Notes under the pieces: generated by a model | What the model was told of the DNA's origin: nothing | Seen by the model: only the letters and a program-made list of their open reading frames with translations | The model's database searches: none | Translations under genes and position numbers: made by a program | Assembly (NCBI RefSeq): GCF_003254115.1 | Contig: NZ_QKZV01000006.1 | Coordinates: forward strand, 62,001-126,000 | DNA: 64,000 nucleotides | Reading direction: 5' to 3' | Source: Hydrotalea sandarakina | GTDB taxonomy: Bacteria; Bacteroidota; Bacteroidia; Chitinophagales; Chitinophagaceae | Shown here: positions 47,402 through 56,630 of the stretch, one piece after another | How positions within the stretch are numbered: position 1 is the stretch's first letter | Layout of the letters: every line of letters starts with the position of its first letter

Positions 47402-48832
47402 TTAAACAGGTTGTAAGTTTAAAGAGGCCGCTTTTTGTAACATAAATTGATAAGCCGCTTCATAAGTATTTGGAATTATACCGTCTAAAATCGCTTCTTT
47501 AATGGCATCTTTAATAATACCTACTTGCCTACCCGGCGATATACCAAAAATGCGCATAATATCTTCACCCGACAATGGGGGTTGCCAATTTCGAATATGG
47601 TCTTTTTCTTCAACAGCCTTCATGCGTTCTTTCACCAACTCAAAGTTTTGCATGTAACGCTTAACTTTTTGCTTGTTTTTACTGGTTATATCGGCATTGC
47701 ACAATAACATTAAAGCATCAATATCATCACCTGCATCAAACAACAGCCTTCTTATGGCACTATCACTAATATTTTCTTTAGTTAATGATATGGGACGCAA
47801 ATGCAGTTCTACCATTTTTTTTACAAACTTCATTTTTTCATTCATGGGCAATTTTAGTTGAGCAAAAATTTTGGGAACCATTTTTGCACCCACTACTTCG
47901 TGACCATGAAAAGTAAAACCTTGCCCGGGTTCAAATCGTTTAGTGGCAGGCTTTCCAATATCGTGTAAAACTGCAGCCCAACGCAACCATAAATCATTGG
48001 TGGTTTGGGCAATATTATCTATTACTTGTAAAGTGTGGTAAAAATTATCTTTATGCCCTTTCCCATCAATATTTTCCGCACCATGCAAGGCCATCATTTG
48101 CGGAAATATTATGGACAATAATCCTGACTTACTTAACAAATCGAAACCTATACTTGGTTTGGATGCTAATAAAATTTTATTAAGCTCATCGGTAATACGT
48201 TCTTGTGAAACAATGGAAATGCGATGTGCATCTTGCTGAATAGCAGCAAAGGTTGCCGGTGCAATAGAAAAATTTAATTGTGTAGCAAATCGTATTGCCC
48301 GCATCATGCGCAAAGGGTCATCACTAAAAGTCTGTATTGGATCGAGTGGGGTTTGAATGATTTTATTTTTTAAATCGTTGATACCATTAAATGGATCAAT
48401 TAAAGTGCCGAAATCTGCTTTATTCAAGCTAATGCCCATGGCATTAATGGTAAAATCGCGCCTTAATTGATCATCGGCTAAACTACCTGAAGTAACTTGT
48501 GGCTTACGGCTATTTTGCGTATAACTTTCTTTTCTGGCTCCCACAAATTCTACTTCGAAATAGGAATCGTTCTGTAAAGGAATTTTTATTTGTGCTGTTC
48601 CAAAATTTTTAAAAAAAGCAACATAAGGTGTTGGATTAAATTTTTCAGCCACTGCATGCGCTAATGCAATACCATCACCTAAACATACAATATCGGCATC
48701 CTTGGTTGGTCTTCCTAAAATTTTATCACGCACAAATCCACCAATTAAGTAAACAGGCAGGTTCAATTCTTGCGCAGCCAAGGCTATATTGTTAATAATA
48801 TTTGCTTCGGTATTTGATAAATTAATTTGCAT
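47402..48832 (-). CDS. cca: CCA-adding tRNA nucleotidyltransferase with HD domain
   Basis: This 476-residue protein has a class II poly(A) polymerase/CCA head: YLIGGFVRDKILGRPTKDADIVCLG with the catalytic DxD, DDQLRRDFTINAMGI and DDPLRMMRAIRFATQL. An HD phosphohydrolase-like domain follows (WAAVLHDIGKPATKRF, FHGHEVVGAKM). It adds or repairs the 3' CCA of tRNAs. This matters here, because the tRNA-Leu gene in the window has no encoded CCA. Some homologues act as A- or CC-adding enzymes only, and sequence alone cannot exclude that. Confidence 0.9.
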   Translation of the reverse strand: MQINLSNTEANIINNIALAAQELNLPVYLIGGFVRDKILGRPTKDADIVCLGDGIALAHAVAEKFNPTPYVAFFKNFGTAQIKIPLQNDSYFEVEFVGARKESYTQNSRKPQVTSGSLADDQLRRDFTINAMGISLNKADFGTLIDPFNGINDLKNKIIQTPLDPIQTFSDDPLRMMRAIRFATQLNFSIAPATFAAIQQDAHRISIVSQERITDELNKILLASKPSIGFDLLSKSGLLSIIFPQMMALHGAENIDGKGHKDNFYHTLQVIDNIAQTTNDLWLRWAAVLHDIGKPATKRFEPGQGFTFHGHEVVGAKMVPKIFAQLKLPMNEKMKFVKKMVELHLRPISLTKENISDSAIRRLLFDAGDDIDALMLLCNADITSKNKQKVKRYMQNFELVKERMKAVEEKDHIRNWQPPLSGEDIMRIFGISPGRQVGIIKDAIKEAILDGIIPNTYEAAYQFMLQKAASLNLQPV

Positions 48833-48918
48833 TCGGGCAAATATATTAAATAAAAAATGATTTTAATGTTATTCCGTAGCAAAGTTATTACAATACTATG
48901 CTACAACTGATTAGTGAA

Positions 48919-49923
48919 TTATAATTTTTGAAGAAGTGGTTGTAATAATTGTTCGGGTTGAATATGAAGCGCACAATGAAAATGCTTTTGCGGGCAAGCC
49001 TTTTTTCCGTGAAGGCCACAAGGCCTGCAGTTTAATTTTTCATTTACTTCAATAATATATTTTTCTGTGCTTAATGGCCCATATCCAAAATTGGGAATGG
49101 TGGAACAAAATATGGCAGCCACCGGTGCATTAACTGCAGAAGCAAAATGCATGGGTGCAGAGTCGTTTACATAATTCATTACCGCATGTTGCATTAATGC
49201 GGCAGATTGTAAAAAACTTATTTGCCCGGTTAAATTAACAACATGCTTGCTTGCTAACTGCAGGGCTATTTGTGAACACAAATCAAAATCGGATGGACCA
49301 CCCAAAAAATATACTAACAAATCATCAGGTATTTTTTGTAAAAACTCAACCCACTTCTCCGCAGGAAATTGTTTCGTAAACCAAACTGATGCCGGGGCAA
49401 CACATATATAGGGTGGTTGTATTAAATGTTGAATTGAGGCTAAAACAGTTTGATTGTAATACAATTTAGGCATGGCAGGCTCGTTGCCCGTAAAATGTGC
49501 AATAAGCTGTTGATTTCTTTCTATTTCATGCAAAGGCCTATCAGTATTATTAAATTGATGCTGTATGGCAATTGTGTAAAACTTGCTTAAAATATGGGTA
49601 TTAAAACCAACTGTTTCTTTAGCACCTGATAGAACTGTAAGAAATGCCGTGGCTGCGTAACGTTGCACATTAATTACCGCATCAAATTTTTGATTCCGAA
49701 TTTGAAATAATAATTTGAATAAATTACGATACTTTGATTGCTTTTTGTTCCATATCCAAACTTTTTCAATATAGGGATGATTATCGAATAAGCTTTCATT
49801 GCCTTTACGAACAAGTATGTGCAACTTTATTTCGGGATGAGTAAGTTTAATTTTTTCTAATAAAGCAGTTGCCAGTACAACATCACCAATAAATGCGGTT
49901 TGAATAAGCAACATTTTTTTCAT
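48919..49923 (-). CDS. Glycosyltransferase family 9 (heptosyltransferase-like)
   Basis: This 334-residue GT-B enzyme starts with MLLIQTAFIGDVVLATALLEKIK, the GT9 phosphate-binding N-terminus. It continues with the VGFNTHILSKFYT region and the C-terminal donor site: APASVWFTKQFPAEKWVEF, VNLTGQISFLQSAALMQHA and NDSAPMHFASAVNAPVAAIF. The family adds heptose or related sugars to lipopolysaccharide core. An extra cysteine-rich C-terminus (LNCRPCGLHGKKACPQKHFHCALHI) is common in GT9 proteins. ATG 49923 or the Met four residues in could be the start. Confidence 0.9.
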   Translation of the reverse strand: MKKMLLIQTAFIGDVVLATALLEKIKLTHPEIKLHILVRKGNESLFDNHPYIEKVWIWNKKQSKYRNLFKLLFQIRNQKFDAVINVQRYAATAFLTVLSGAKETVGFNTHILSKFYTIAIQHQFNNTDRPLHEIERNQQLIAHFTGNEPAMPKLYYNQTVLASIQHLIQPPYICVAPASVWFTKQFPAEKWVEFLQKIPDDLLVYFLGGPSDFDLCSQIALQLASKHVVNLTGQISFLQSAALMQHAVMNYVNDSAPMHFASAVNAPVAAIFCSTIPNFGYGPLSTEKYIIEVNEKLNCRPCGLHGKKACPQKHFHCALHIQPEQLLQPLLQKL

Positions 49924-49953
49924 AGCTGCAAAAATAGCAGCATTCGGGAAGTA

Positions 49954-50169
49954 TTACTCAAATTCCAATTCATTACTGAAAAATTCCCAGTCAAATAAAA
50001 CATATTTCTCTTGGAATAAACATAAAGGTTTGGGGGTATGAAGTTGGCCATCATTTTGCATCTCTGTTAAGTCTGACGAAACAGTGTGCTTTTCTAACCC
50101 TAATTGTAAAATTAATTCAATGAAGGGTTGAATTTTTTCAGAAGGAACGTCAACTATTACTCGCGCCAT
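49954..50169 (-). CDS. Small protein of unknown function (71 aa)
   Basis: I do not recognise this gene. It is 71 residues, with an N-terminal ARVIVDVPSEKIQPFIELILQLGLEKH strand-helix unit and an acidic, aromatic C-terminus (FDWEFFSNELEFE). The pattern resembles small ribbon-helix or antitoxin-like proteins, but no toxin-like partner is adjacent. It is 30 bases upstream of the GT9 gene on the same strand. Coding seems real because codon use matches its neighbours and the start and end fit the gaps. Confidence 0.6.
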   Translation of the reverse strand: MARVIVDVPSEKIQPFIELILQLGLEKHTVSSDLTEMQNDGQLHTPKPLCLFQEKYVLFDWEFFSNELEFE

Positions 50170-50315
50170 AACCCAAACATATTTCTTCCAAAATAAGCCA
50201 AAAAATTGAATTTACCTACCCTTTTTCAATGAAAAACATTAAAATTTAATGCTTGTTATTCGTATTTAATTGACTATCATAAATTATATGAAACAAAATG
50301 GTACTTAATAGTGAT

Positions 50316-50900
50316 TTAAGCTTCCAGTACTCTATAAGATCCATCAACTAACCATGCTATTCGTTTTGCTTTTTTAAATGATGGAATTTGGGAATAAGGA
50401 CTCAACAAGACATAGGCAATTTCATCTTTTATAAATTGAGGTATTTTAAATGATTCAGATGCGTCATTATTTTGCGAAACCTGCATTGAACATGCAAGAA
50501 TAGGTTTTCTAAATCGTTTTATTAATTGCTTGCACAAAACGTCTTTGCAAATTCGAATGGGCACACCTTCAACTTCTTCCGAGCTTAAGCATTCATCTGC
50601 CAAACCAATCACATCATTCAAAATAACGGTAGTGGGATTGTGTTGTTCTTCTAAATAATCAAATAACGCCAAATCAATAGAAGCAACATGTTGTAATACT
50701 TGTTGTTCGCTCTCCATTAATACTTCATAATTAAATGAAAGCGTATGCTTCCGAAGTGTATTGATTAAACCGCAAACCGACTTTTCATTGGTCGCATCAC
50801 AGGCAATTTGCCAGCCAATTTCAGTGGGCAAAACAACATATATTCCTTGTTGCAAGGCTGCTAATGCGGCGCTCATTTCAGTTTCATACATATCTGCCAT
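50316..50900 (-). CDS. Divergent YrdC/Sua5-like protein
   Basis: This 194-residue protein has the YrdC fold outline: ALQQGIYVVLPTEIGWQIACDATNEKSVCGLINTLRK, NPTTVILND, EGVPIRICKDVLCKQLIKRFRKPILACSMQVSQNNDA. Functional TsaC/YrdC enzymes make threonylcarbamoyl-adenylate for t6A in tRNA. Here the usual basic cluster after the first helix (K-x-R...K-P-L) is replaced by LRKHTLSFNYEVLM, so true TsaC activity is doubtful. A -7-like TATTTTTG (plus-strand 50905-50912) ends four bases before the ATG; ATG 50891 is an alternative start. Confidence 0.78.
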   Translation of the reverse strand: MADMYETEMSAALAALQQGIYVVLPTEIGWQIACDATNEKSVCGLINTLRKHTLSFNYEVLMESEQQVLQHVASIDLALFDYLEEQHNPTTVILNDVIGLADECLSSEEVEGVPIRICKDVLCKQLIKRFRKPILACSMQVSQNNDASESFKIPQFIKDEIAYVLLSPYSQIPSFKKAKRIAWLVDGSYRVLEA

Positions 50901-50984
50901 TGTTCAAAAATAATTGAAAATAATTGAGCTAAGCCACTCACAATAAATAAAAGTTTAATAAATAACAGTGAACGATACTTTAGT

Positions 50985-50992
50985 TATGTTTG
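50985..50992 (+). promoter_or_regulatory. Probable -7 element of the dapD promoter
   Basis: TATGTTTG matches TAnnTTTG exactly and lies 15 bases before the dapD ATG. I could not identify a convincing -33 element at the expected distance. Confidence 0.5.
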
Positions 50993-51007
50993 CGAAAATT
51001 TTTTTAA

Positions 51008-51820
51008 ATGGAATTACAAAAATTAATTGAGGAGGCCTGGAATAATAGGTCTTTATTACAAAATACTACTTACACCGATGCAGTGAAAGCCGTAATTGAT
51101 GCTGTGGACAAAGGAACCTTGAGAACAGCTTCGCCCACACCGGAAGGTTGGCAGGTAAACGAATGGGTTAAACAAGCTATTTTAATGTATTTCGCAATAC
51201 AGCCCATGGAAACACATAGTTTACCACCATTTGAATTTTATGATAAAATGCTGTTGAAAAAAAATTATGCAGCATTAGGTGTTAGGGCTGTACCCCATGC
51301 AGTTGCCCGTTATGGTGCTTATTTGGCCAAAAATGTGGTTTTAATGCCCAGCTATGTAAATATTGGGGCATATGTAGATGAAGGAACTATGGTTGATACT
51401 TGGGCTACTGTTGGTAGTTGTGCCCAAATTGGTAAAAATGTGCACATAAGTGGTGGCGTTGGTATTGGTGGTGTTTTAGAACCCTTACAAGCCAGCCCGG
51501 TAATTATTGAAGACGGTTGTTTCTTGGGCAGTAGAAGTATTGTAGTAGAAGGTGTTAGAGTGGAAAAAGAAGCAGTACTTGGTGCCAATGTAGTCTTAAC
51601 TCAATCTACCAAAATTATTGATGTTAGCGGCAATGAACCTATTGAATACAAGGGTTATGTTCCGGCGCGCAGCGTAGTAATTCCCGGCACTTACCCCAAA
51701 CAATTCCCTGCAGGTACTTACCAGGTTAGTTGCGCATTAATTATTGGAAAAAGAAAAGCCAGCACCGATTTAAAAACCAGCTTAAATGACGCCTTACGCG
51801 ATTTTAATATAGCAGTTTAG
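51008..51820 (+). CDS. dapD: 2,3,4,5-tetrahydropyridine-2,6-dicarboxylate N-succinyltransferase
   Basis: This 270-residue trimeric enzyme of the succinylase branch of lysine/diaminopimelate synthesis has an N-terminal helical region with LRTASPTPEGWQVNEWVKQAILMYF. A left-handed beta-helix of hexapeptide repeats follows (MPSYVNIGAYVDEGTMVDTWATVGSCAQIGKNVHISGGVGIGGVLEPLQASPVIIEDGCFLGSRSIVVEGVRV). It supplies diaminopimelate for peptidoglycan. The next gene, an EamA transporter, starts 29 bases on in the same direction. Confidence 0.95.
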   Translation: MELQKLIEEAWNNRSLLQNTTYTDAVKAVIDAVDKGTLRTASPTPEGWQVNEWVKQAILMYFAIQPMETHSLPPFEFYDKMLLKKNYAALGVRAVPHAVARYGAYLAKNVVLMPSYVNIGAYVDEGTMVDTWATVGSCAQIGKNVHISGGVGIGGVLEPLQASPVIIEDGCFLGSRSIVVEGVRVEKEAVLGANVVLTQSTKIIDVSGNEPIEYKGYVPARSVVIPGTYPKQFPAGTYQVSCALIIGKRKASTDLKTSLNDALRDFNIAV

Positions 51821-51849
51821 TTATTTGTAGGCCGGCAGAAAAAAACAAC

Positions 51850-52764
51850 ATGCTAAAAAATATCAATTTAAAAGCATCGGGGGGATGGTTTATTGCAATT
51901 ACAGGTGCTTTACTATTTTCTACAAAAGCCATTTTTGTAAAATTAGCCTTTCAGCATACCCATGTTTCCGCTCTGCATTTATTGGTATTAAGAATGCTAT
52001 TTTCAATGCCATTTTATGTTTTTGCCGGCCTTTATTCCCATCAAAAAGCAACTCAAAAAATTACACAGAAACAATGGTTATTAATTGCCATAATGGGTTT
52101 GTTGGGATATTATCTTAGCAGCCTTTTCGATTTTATTGGCTTACAATATGTTTCTGCAGGCCTTGAACGATTAATTCTTTTTTTGTACCCTACCTTTACC
52201 GTATTAATAAACACTTTTATCTTAAAAACACGCCTAAAACGTATTCAAATAATTGCTCTTATTCTAACCTATTTAGGCATTGGTATAGCATTTTTGGGTG
52301 AGGTACAAATAGACACCTCTAACGCTTATTTTTATTACGGTGCCTTCATGGTTTTTTTGTGTGCCATAACCTACTCAATTTATTTGTCGGGTTCAGGTAA
52401 GTTAGTACCTATAATTGGTCCAACACCATACACAGCTTATGTTATGCTTTTTGCAACAGGTGGTGTTTTTTTGCATTTTTTGCTTACAGCCCATACAACT
52501 ACACTGGCATTTTTTGATCCCAATTTAGTGCTATATGGCATTGCATTAGCAATTGTAGCTACCGTTTTACCCTCCTTTTTGTTAAACATTGGCATGAAAA
52601 AGGTTGGCAGTAACAATATTGCAATAATTACCAGCATTGGTCCGGTGTCAACCATTTTACAAGCGCACTTTTTTTTGAATGAACCCATTTTAATGTTACA
52701 GATTTTAGGCACTTTATTGGTAATTATTGGTGTTTTATTAACCGGCCTGAAAAATTCAATATAA
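51850..52764 (+). CDS. EamA-family transporter (DMT superfamily)
   Basis: This 304-residue inner-membrane protein has ten predicted helices in two EamA halves. Half one contains GGWFIAITGALLFSTKAIFVKLAF and GLERLILFLYPTFTVLIN; half two contains ITYSIYLSGSG and ITSIGPVSTILQAHFFLNEP. The family exports amino acids, nucleosides or other metabolites; no substrate can be inferred. It probably shares a transcript with dapD and converges on an ICMT-like gene, with four bases between the stops. Confidence 0.9.
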   Translation: MLKNINLKASGGWFIAITGALLFSTKAIFVKLAFQHTHVSALHLLVLRMLFSMPFYVFAGLYSHQKATQKITQKQWLLIAIMGLLGYYLSSLFDFIGLQYVSAGLERLILFLYPTFTVLINTFILKTRLKRIQIIALILTYLGIGIAFLGEVQIDTSNAYFYYGAFMVFLCAITYSIYLSGSGKLVPIIGPTPYTAYVMLFATGGVFLHFLLTAHTTTLAFFDPNLVLYGIALAIVATVLPSFLLNIGMKKVGSNNIAIITSIGPVSTILQAHFFLNEPILMLQILGTLLVIIGVLLTGLKNSI

Positions 52765-52768
52765 AAAA

Positions 52769-53215
52769 CTACCAAAGAAAAGGAAGCATTCTTTTCGTAT
52801 TGAGTATATAGTTTTTATAATTCGCGTCTTTGGCTTTCCAATATTTTTCTTCTTTACGTATTTTCAATTGTAATACAAAGAATAAAATGATTAATACCAT
52901 TAGTCGCCACCACGTAAAGCTAAAACACAACATGCCAATGGCATACAATAATACAGAGGTGTACATAGGATGACGAATGTACTGATATGGGCCTGATACA
53001 ATTAAATGGGCTTCACTATCCGGTTCGGGCATTACACGCAACTTCGATTGCCGCATGCTGAATACTGCCCATAACAACAGCAAACCTGAAAGAAGCAGAA
53101 AAACAATTCCCCATATATTCCATTTAAATGACGGTATAATGACCAACAAAAAAATGATAGCCGAAAATTGAATCCCCACTAAAAAATAAGAATCAACAAT
53201 ATTTTTTTTAACCAT
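52769..53215 (-). CDS. Isoprenylcysteine carboxyl methyltransferase-like membrane protein
   Basis: This 148-residue protein has four membrane segments. The hallmark of the ICMT/phospholipid-methyltransferase superfamily is present: AHLIVSGPYQYIRHPMYTSVLLYAIGMLCF, followed by KIRKEEKYWKAKDANYKNYILNTKRMLPFLW with the conserved E-E and Y motifs. Bacterial members methylate unknown lipids or small molecules using S-adenosylmethionine. The gene is monocistronic on the minus strand. Confidence 0.87.
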   Translation of the reverse strand: MVKKNIVDSYFLVGIQFSAIIFLLVIIPSFKWNIWGIVFLLLSGLLLLWAVFSMRQSKLRVMPEPDSEAHLIVSGPYQYIRHPMYTSVLLYAIGMLCFSFTWWRLMVLIILFFVLQLKIRKEEKYWKAKDANYKNYILNTKRMLPFLW

Positions 53216-53424
53216 ACACCAATTAGGTTTTAATTAAACAATCAGTTTAGTAAAGTATTACTGCCATATGAGCACTCTGTTACACATTCTAAATGTCATT
53301 TTTTCTTAATTTATACATCAAAGCTGCCAAAAAGTTTTTAAAACTAACCATTGCACAACATTTGATAAAATATAGAACGATAATAAACATAAAATTGATT
53401 GTTAACAACTAAAAACATACAACT

Positions 53425-53868
53425 ATGACACTCGTAAAACACAATGCTATGACTCCTGTATTTAACAGGTTTTTAGATGATTTTTTCAATAGTGATTGGG
53501 CCGATTGGGGGCTTAAAAACTTTTCAAGCGAAGGCAGTACCTTACCAAAAGTGAACATTAAAGAAGATGACAACGGCTATACAGTAGAAATGGCTGCACC
53601 CGGTATGAAAAAAGAAGATTTTCAGGTAAATTTAGACAAACAAATTTTAACCATTAGTGCAGAAGCCAAAACTGAAAAAGAAGAGAAAAAAGAAACTTAT
53701 AGCCGCAAAGAATTTAATTATCAAAGTTTCCAACGCAGTTTTAGTTTGCCTGATACTGCCGACGATGAAAAAATTTCAGCTAAGTACACAGATGGCATTT
53801 TACACATTTATATTCCTAAAAAAGAAGAGGCAAAACCCAAACCGGCTAAAACAATTACTATTGCCTAA
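53425..53868 (+). CDS. Hsp20-type small heat shock protein
   Basis: This 147-residue chaperone has an N-terminal MTPVFNRFLDDFF segment, an alpha-crystallin domain (LPKVNIKEDDNGYTVEMAAPGMKKEDFQVNLDKQILTISAEA) with FQRSFSLPDTADDEKISAKYTDGILHIYIPK, and a C-terminal I-x-I motif (TITIA). It holds unfolded proteins under stress. It is followed by its own terminator, then a DnaJ/CbpA gene and a thioredoxin gene in the same direction, giving a small stress cluster. Confidence 0.95.
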   Translation: MTLVKHNAMTPVFNRFLDDFFNSDWADWGLKNFSSEGSTLPKVNIKEDDNGYTVEMAAPGMKKEDFQVNLDKQILTISAEAKTEKEEKKETYSRKEFNYQSFQRSFSLPDTADDEKISAKYTDGILHIYIPKKEEAKPKPAKTITIA

Positions 53869-53898
53869 TTTCAATTGTACACAGTAAAGAAGATGCTG

Positions 53899-53939
53899 AA
53901 TGGGTTGTGCTGTATTTTTAAAAGCACAACCCATTTTAT
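53899..53939 (+). terminator. Strong terminator after the small heat shock gene
   Basis: AATGGGTTGTGCT (53899-53911) pairs with AGCACAACCCATT (53923-53935), a perfect 13-base-pair stem with an 11-base loop, followed by a T-rich stretch. Confidence 0.82.
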
Positions 53940-54038
53940 TTCATCGTTAAAGCAATGTTGAAAACAAGCAACTGATTAATATCAGTTCAGCCACATCAAA
54001 ATACTGTACTAACTTTATAAAACAAATTTTAAAAGGTT

Positions 54039-54980
54039 ATGGAATACAAAGATTACTATAGCTTATTGGGTGTAAGTAAAACAGCATCGGCAGATGAAAT
54101 AAAAAAAGCATACAGAAAATTAGCTGTAAAATATCATCCTGATAAAAATCCTAATAATAAAGAAGCAGAAGAAAAATTTAAACAAATTAACGAGGCCTAT
54201 GAAGTGCTGGGTGATGCTGAAAAAAGAAAAAAATATGACACATTAGGTGCCAACTGGAAACAATATGAACAATCTGGTTTTTCCGGTAATCCGTTTGGTG
54301 CTCAAAATAATGCAGGTGGTGCCAATCAGCATTTTCATTTTGAAGGTGACCCATCTGAATTTTTTTCTGGCGGTGGTAGTGGTTTCTCTGATTTTTTTGA
54401 AGCATTTTTTGGTGGAATGGGCAGTGGCAGAAAATCAAAATCACGCAATCCATTTAGTAATGCACAATATGAATCTCAACCATCCGACTTAACCGGCGAT
54501 GTTACAATTACATTACAAGAAGCTTATACCGGAACCGAAAGAATTATTAGTACCGGAACTGAAAAAATTAAACTGAATATAAAACCCGGTGCTTATGAAG
54601 GTTTACAACTGAAAGCCAAAGGCAAAGGAATGAAAAACAGTAGTGGTAAAGCAGGCGATTTGTATATAAATGTACACGTGCAACCCAATTCAGTTTATAC
54701 CCGAAAGGATAATGATTTATACATGAATTTACCTGTTGATGTATTTACTTTATTGTTAGGCGGCAAACAGGAAATAATAACGTTAGGCGGCAAAATAAAC
54801 ATTACATTACCCGAATGCAGTGCCAATGGTAAAACCATGCGTTTGAAAGGAAAAGGAATGCCGGTGTACAATCAACCCAATACCTATGGTGATTTATATG
54901 TTACACTACAGGCACAAATACCTGCCAGCCTTTCAGCGAAACAAAAAAGTTTGTTAAAAGAAGCGAAAGATGCTGCATAA
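54039..54980 (+). CDS. DnaJ/CbpA-type co-chaperone (J domain, no zinc finger)
   Basis: This 313-residue protein has a J domain (1-70) with the HPD motif at residues 33-35, a G/F-rich stretch ([21 protein letters not shown], then [16 protein letters not shown]), and the two beta-sandwich substrate domains of CbpA ([59 protein letters not shown]). The cysteine-rich zinc finger of true DnaJ is absent. It stimulates DnaK ATPase under stress. Thioredoxin follows after 41 bases. Confidence 0.93.
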   Translation: MEYKDYYSLLGVSKTASADEIKKAYRKLAVKYHPDKNPNNKEAEEKFKQINEAYEVLGDAEKRKKYDTLGANWKQYEQSGFSGNPFGAQNNAGGANQHFHFEGDPSEFFSGGGSGFSDFFEAFFGGMGSGRKSKSRNPFSNAQYESQPSDLTGDVTITLQEAYTGTERIISTGTEKIKLNIKPGAYEGLQLKAKGKGMKNSSGKAGDLYINVHVQPNSVYTRKDNDLYMNLPVDVFTLLLGGKQEIITLGGKINITLPECSANGKTMRLKGKGMPVYNQPNTYGDLYVTLQAQIPASLSAKQKSLLKEAKDAA

Positions 54981-55021
54981 ATTAAATAATAAAAATATTT
55001 ATAAATTTTAAACTATTTTAT

Positions 55022-55324
55022 ATGACCGGAAATTTTAATGAAATTATTTCAGACAAAAAACCCGTTTTAGTTGATTTTTTTGCTGAATGGTGTGGGCCAT
55101 GCAAAATGATGGCGCCCACTTTGCAAGATGTTGCCAGAACGGTAGGCGATGGAGCAAGGGTTATAAAAATTGATGTAGATAAAAACCCTAACTTGGCCAT
55201 GAAATATCAAATTCAAGGGGTGCCTACTTTAATTTTATTTAAAGAGGGAAAAATTTTGTGGCGACAAAGCGGTGTTGTTCCCAAAAATTATATTATGCAG
55301 CAATTACAACCACACCTGCAATAA
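55022..55324 (+). CDS. Thioredoxin
   Basis: This 100-residue single-domain thioredoxin has the active site WCGPCK (Cys24 and Cys27), the cis-proline loop GVPTLILFKEGK, and KIDVDKNPNLAMKY. It reduces protein disulfides in the cytosol. It follows the co-chaperone gene and is probably transcribed with it. The trxA symbol is not assigned because paralogues are common. Confidence 0.95.
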   Translation: MTGNFNEIISDKKPVLVDFFAEWCGPCKMMAPTLQDVARTVGDGARVIKIDVDKNPNLAMKYQIQGVPTLILFKEGKILWRQSGVVPKNYIMQQLQPHLQ

Positions 55325-55360
55325 AAGCATGTAACACCAACTGCAATCCTTTATAAATGA

Positions 55361-56467
55361 TTACATGGTTTCCTCAAAAATATTTTCGTGAAAGGCATTA
55401 TTTTTCAATAATTCATAATGATGTAATAATGCCTTTTTTAATTTAATTTTTTTGTAAGGAAGCTGATGCTGTTTTGAAAATTCGGCAATTTCTTTAGAAA
55501 TAGCAGGATAATAAATGTGGTGCACATTTGGAAATAAATGGTGTGCAATATGATAATTGAATGAACCCATAAAAAACCGAATAAACCAATTATCCTCCTC
55601 TACATCATTGGTACAAGAAAGTTGATGTAAGAACCAACTGGTGGGCATCTTACCATTCTCATCAGGCATTGGAAATGCATTATCCAAATTGGCATGAGGC
55701 GGTAACAATACGATTAGCGATATAATGCTAGCAGTAAACATCATTACCAAAAATGCTGCAATTACAGTACCCCAACTAAGCCCTATAATAAATTTGGGGA
55801 ATAGCAGTACATATCCAATAAAAATAAATTTAAATACAAATAACTTGAAATATTCAATAGTAGGAATTGTGGTTACTTTCCAAACCAACTTTTGTTTATT
55901 GAAATAATCTTTAAAATCGCGTATTAACAACCAATTCAACAAATACAAGGGATATAAAATGGGCAAATAAATGTGCTGGTATTTATGCCATGCATTGTAT
56001 TTCCCCTGTGGAAATACGCGTGCCATGGGACTTTGTTCAAAGTCACTATCCCACCCCATTACATTTGGGTAGTTATGGTGTAAACGAACATGGCGCACTC
56101 TAAATATAAAGCTGTTAGCACCCATTAAATCAAATATATATACATACCACTTATTCAATTTTTTCGATTGAAAAATGGTAGCATGAACCGCCTCATGAAT
56201 TAATGTTAAATAATTTACTACCAACATAAATCCCATAAAGGCATATAAAAGCAGAAAAACAGGCCTGAAGTTTGCAAAATACATAGCCAGTACCCAAGCT
56301 CCGAAATACAAAACAGGGAATAAAACAGCCTTCAAATAAATTAAAAAAGAAGAGTGCAATTGCATTGAAGAAATGGTATTGTTAACCTTTGTTCTTAATT
56401 GTAGAAATAATTCTTCATCTTGCAATTTCCTAAATACTGGTTTTGCCGGCTTTGTAAACATTTCCAT
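55361..56467 (-). CDS. Membrane fatty acid desaturase
   Basis: This 368-residue membrane protein has four predicted helices and the three histidine boxes of acyl-lipid/acyl-CoA desaturases: HEAVH at 91-95, HVRLHH at 126-131, and HIAHH near residue 307. It introduces double bonds into fatty acyl chains using a di-iron centre. It is monocistronic and convergent with the thioredoxin gene. The acyl substrate and position are unknown. Confidence 0.9.
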   Translation of the reverse strand: MEMFTKPAKPVFRKLQDEELFLQLRTKVNNTISSMQLHSSFLIYLKAVLFPVLYFGAWVLAMYFANFRPVFLLLYAFMGFMLVVNYLTLIHEAVHATIFQSKKLNKWYVYIFDLMGANSFIFRVRHVRLHHNYPNVMGWDSDFEQSPMARVFPQGKYNAWHKYQHIYLPILYPLYLLNWLLIRDFKDYFNKQKLVWKVTTIPTIEYFKLFVFKFIFIGYVLLFPKFIIGLSWGTVIAAFLVMMFTASIISLIVLLPPHANLDNAFPMPDENGKMPTSWFLHQLSCTNDVEEDNWFIRFFMGSFNYHIAHHLFPNVHHIYYPAISKEIAEFSKQHQLPYKKIKLKKALLHHYELLKNNAFHENIFEETM

Positions 56468-56630
56468 GCTAACAAAATTTTGAGTTTTACAATGCAGCTG
56501 GGTGGTGGTGAAAACTCAAAAAAACTATCAAAACTATTTGCAAATTTAATTAATTAATGCAGAAAAAAATAGCCGATTGTGCAATATTTTTTTGAATTTT
56601 TGTACTGTGATTAGCTGAATTTACTAAAAA

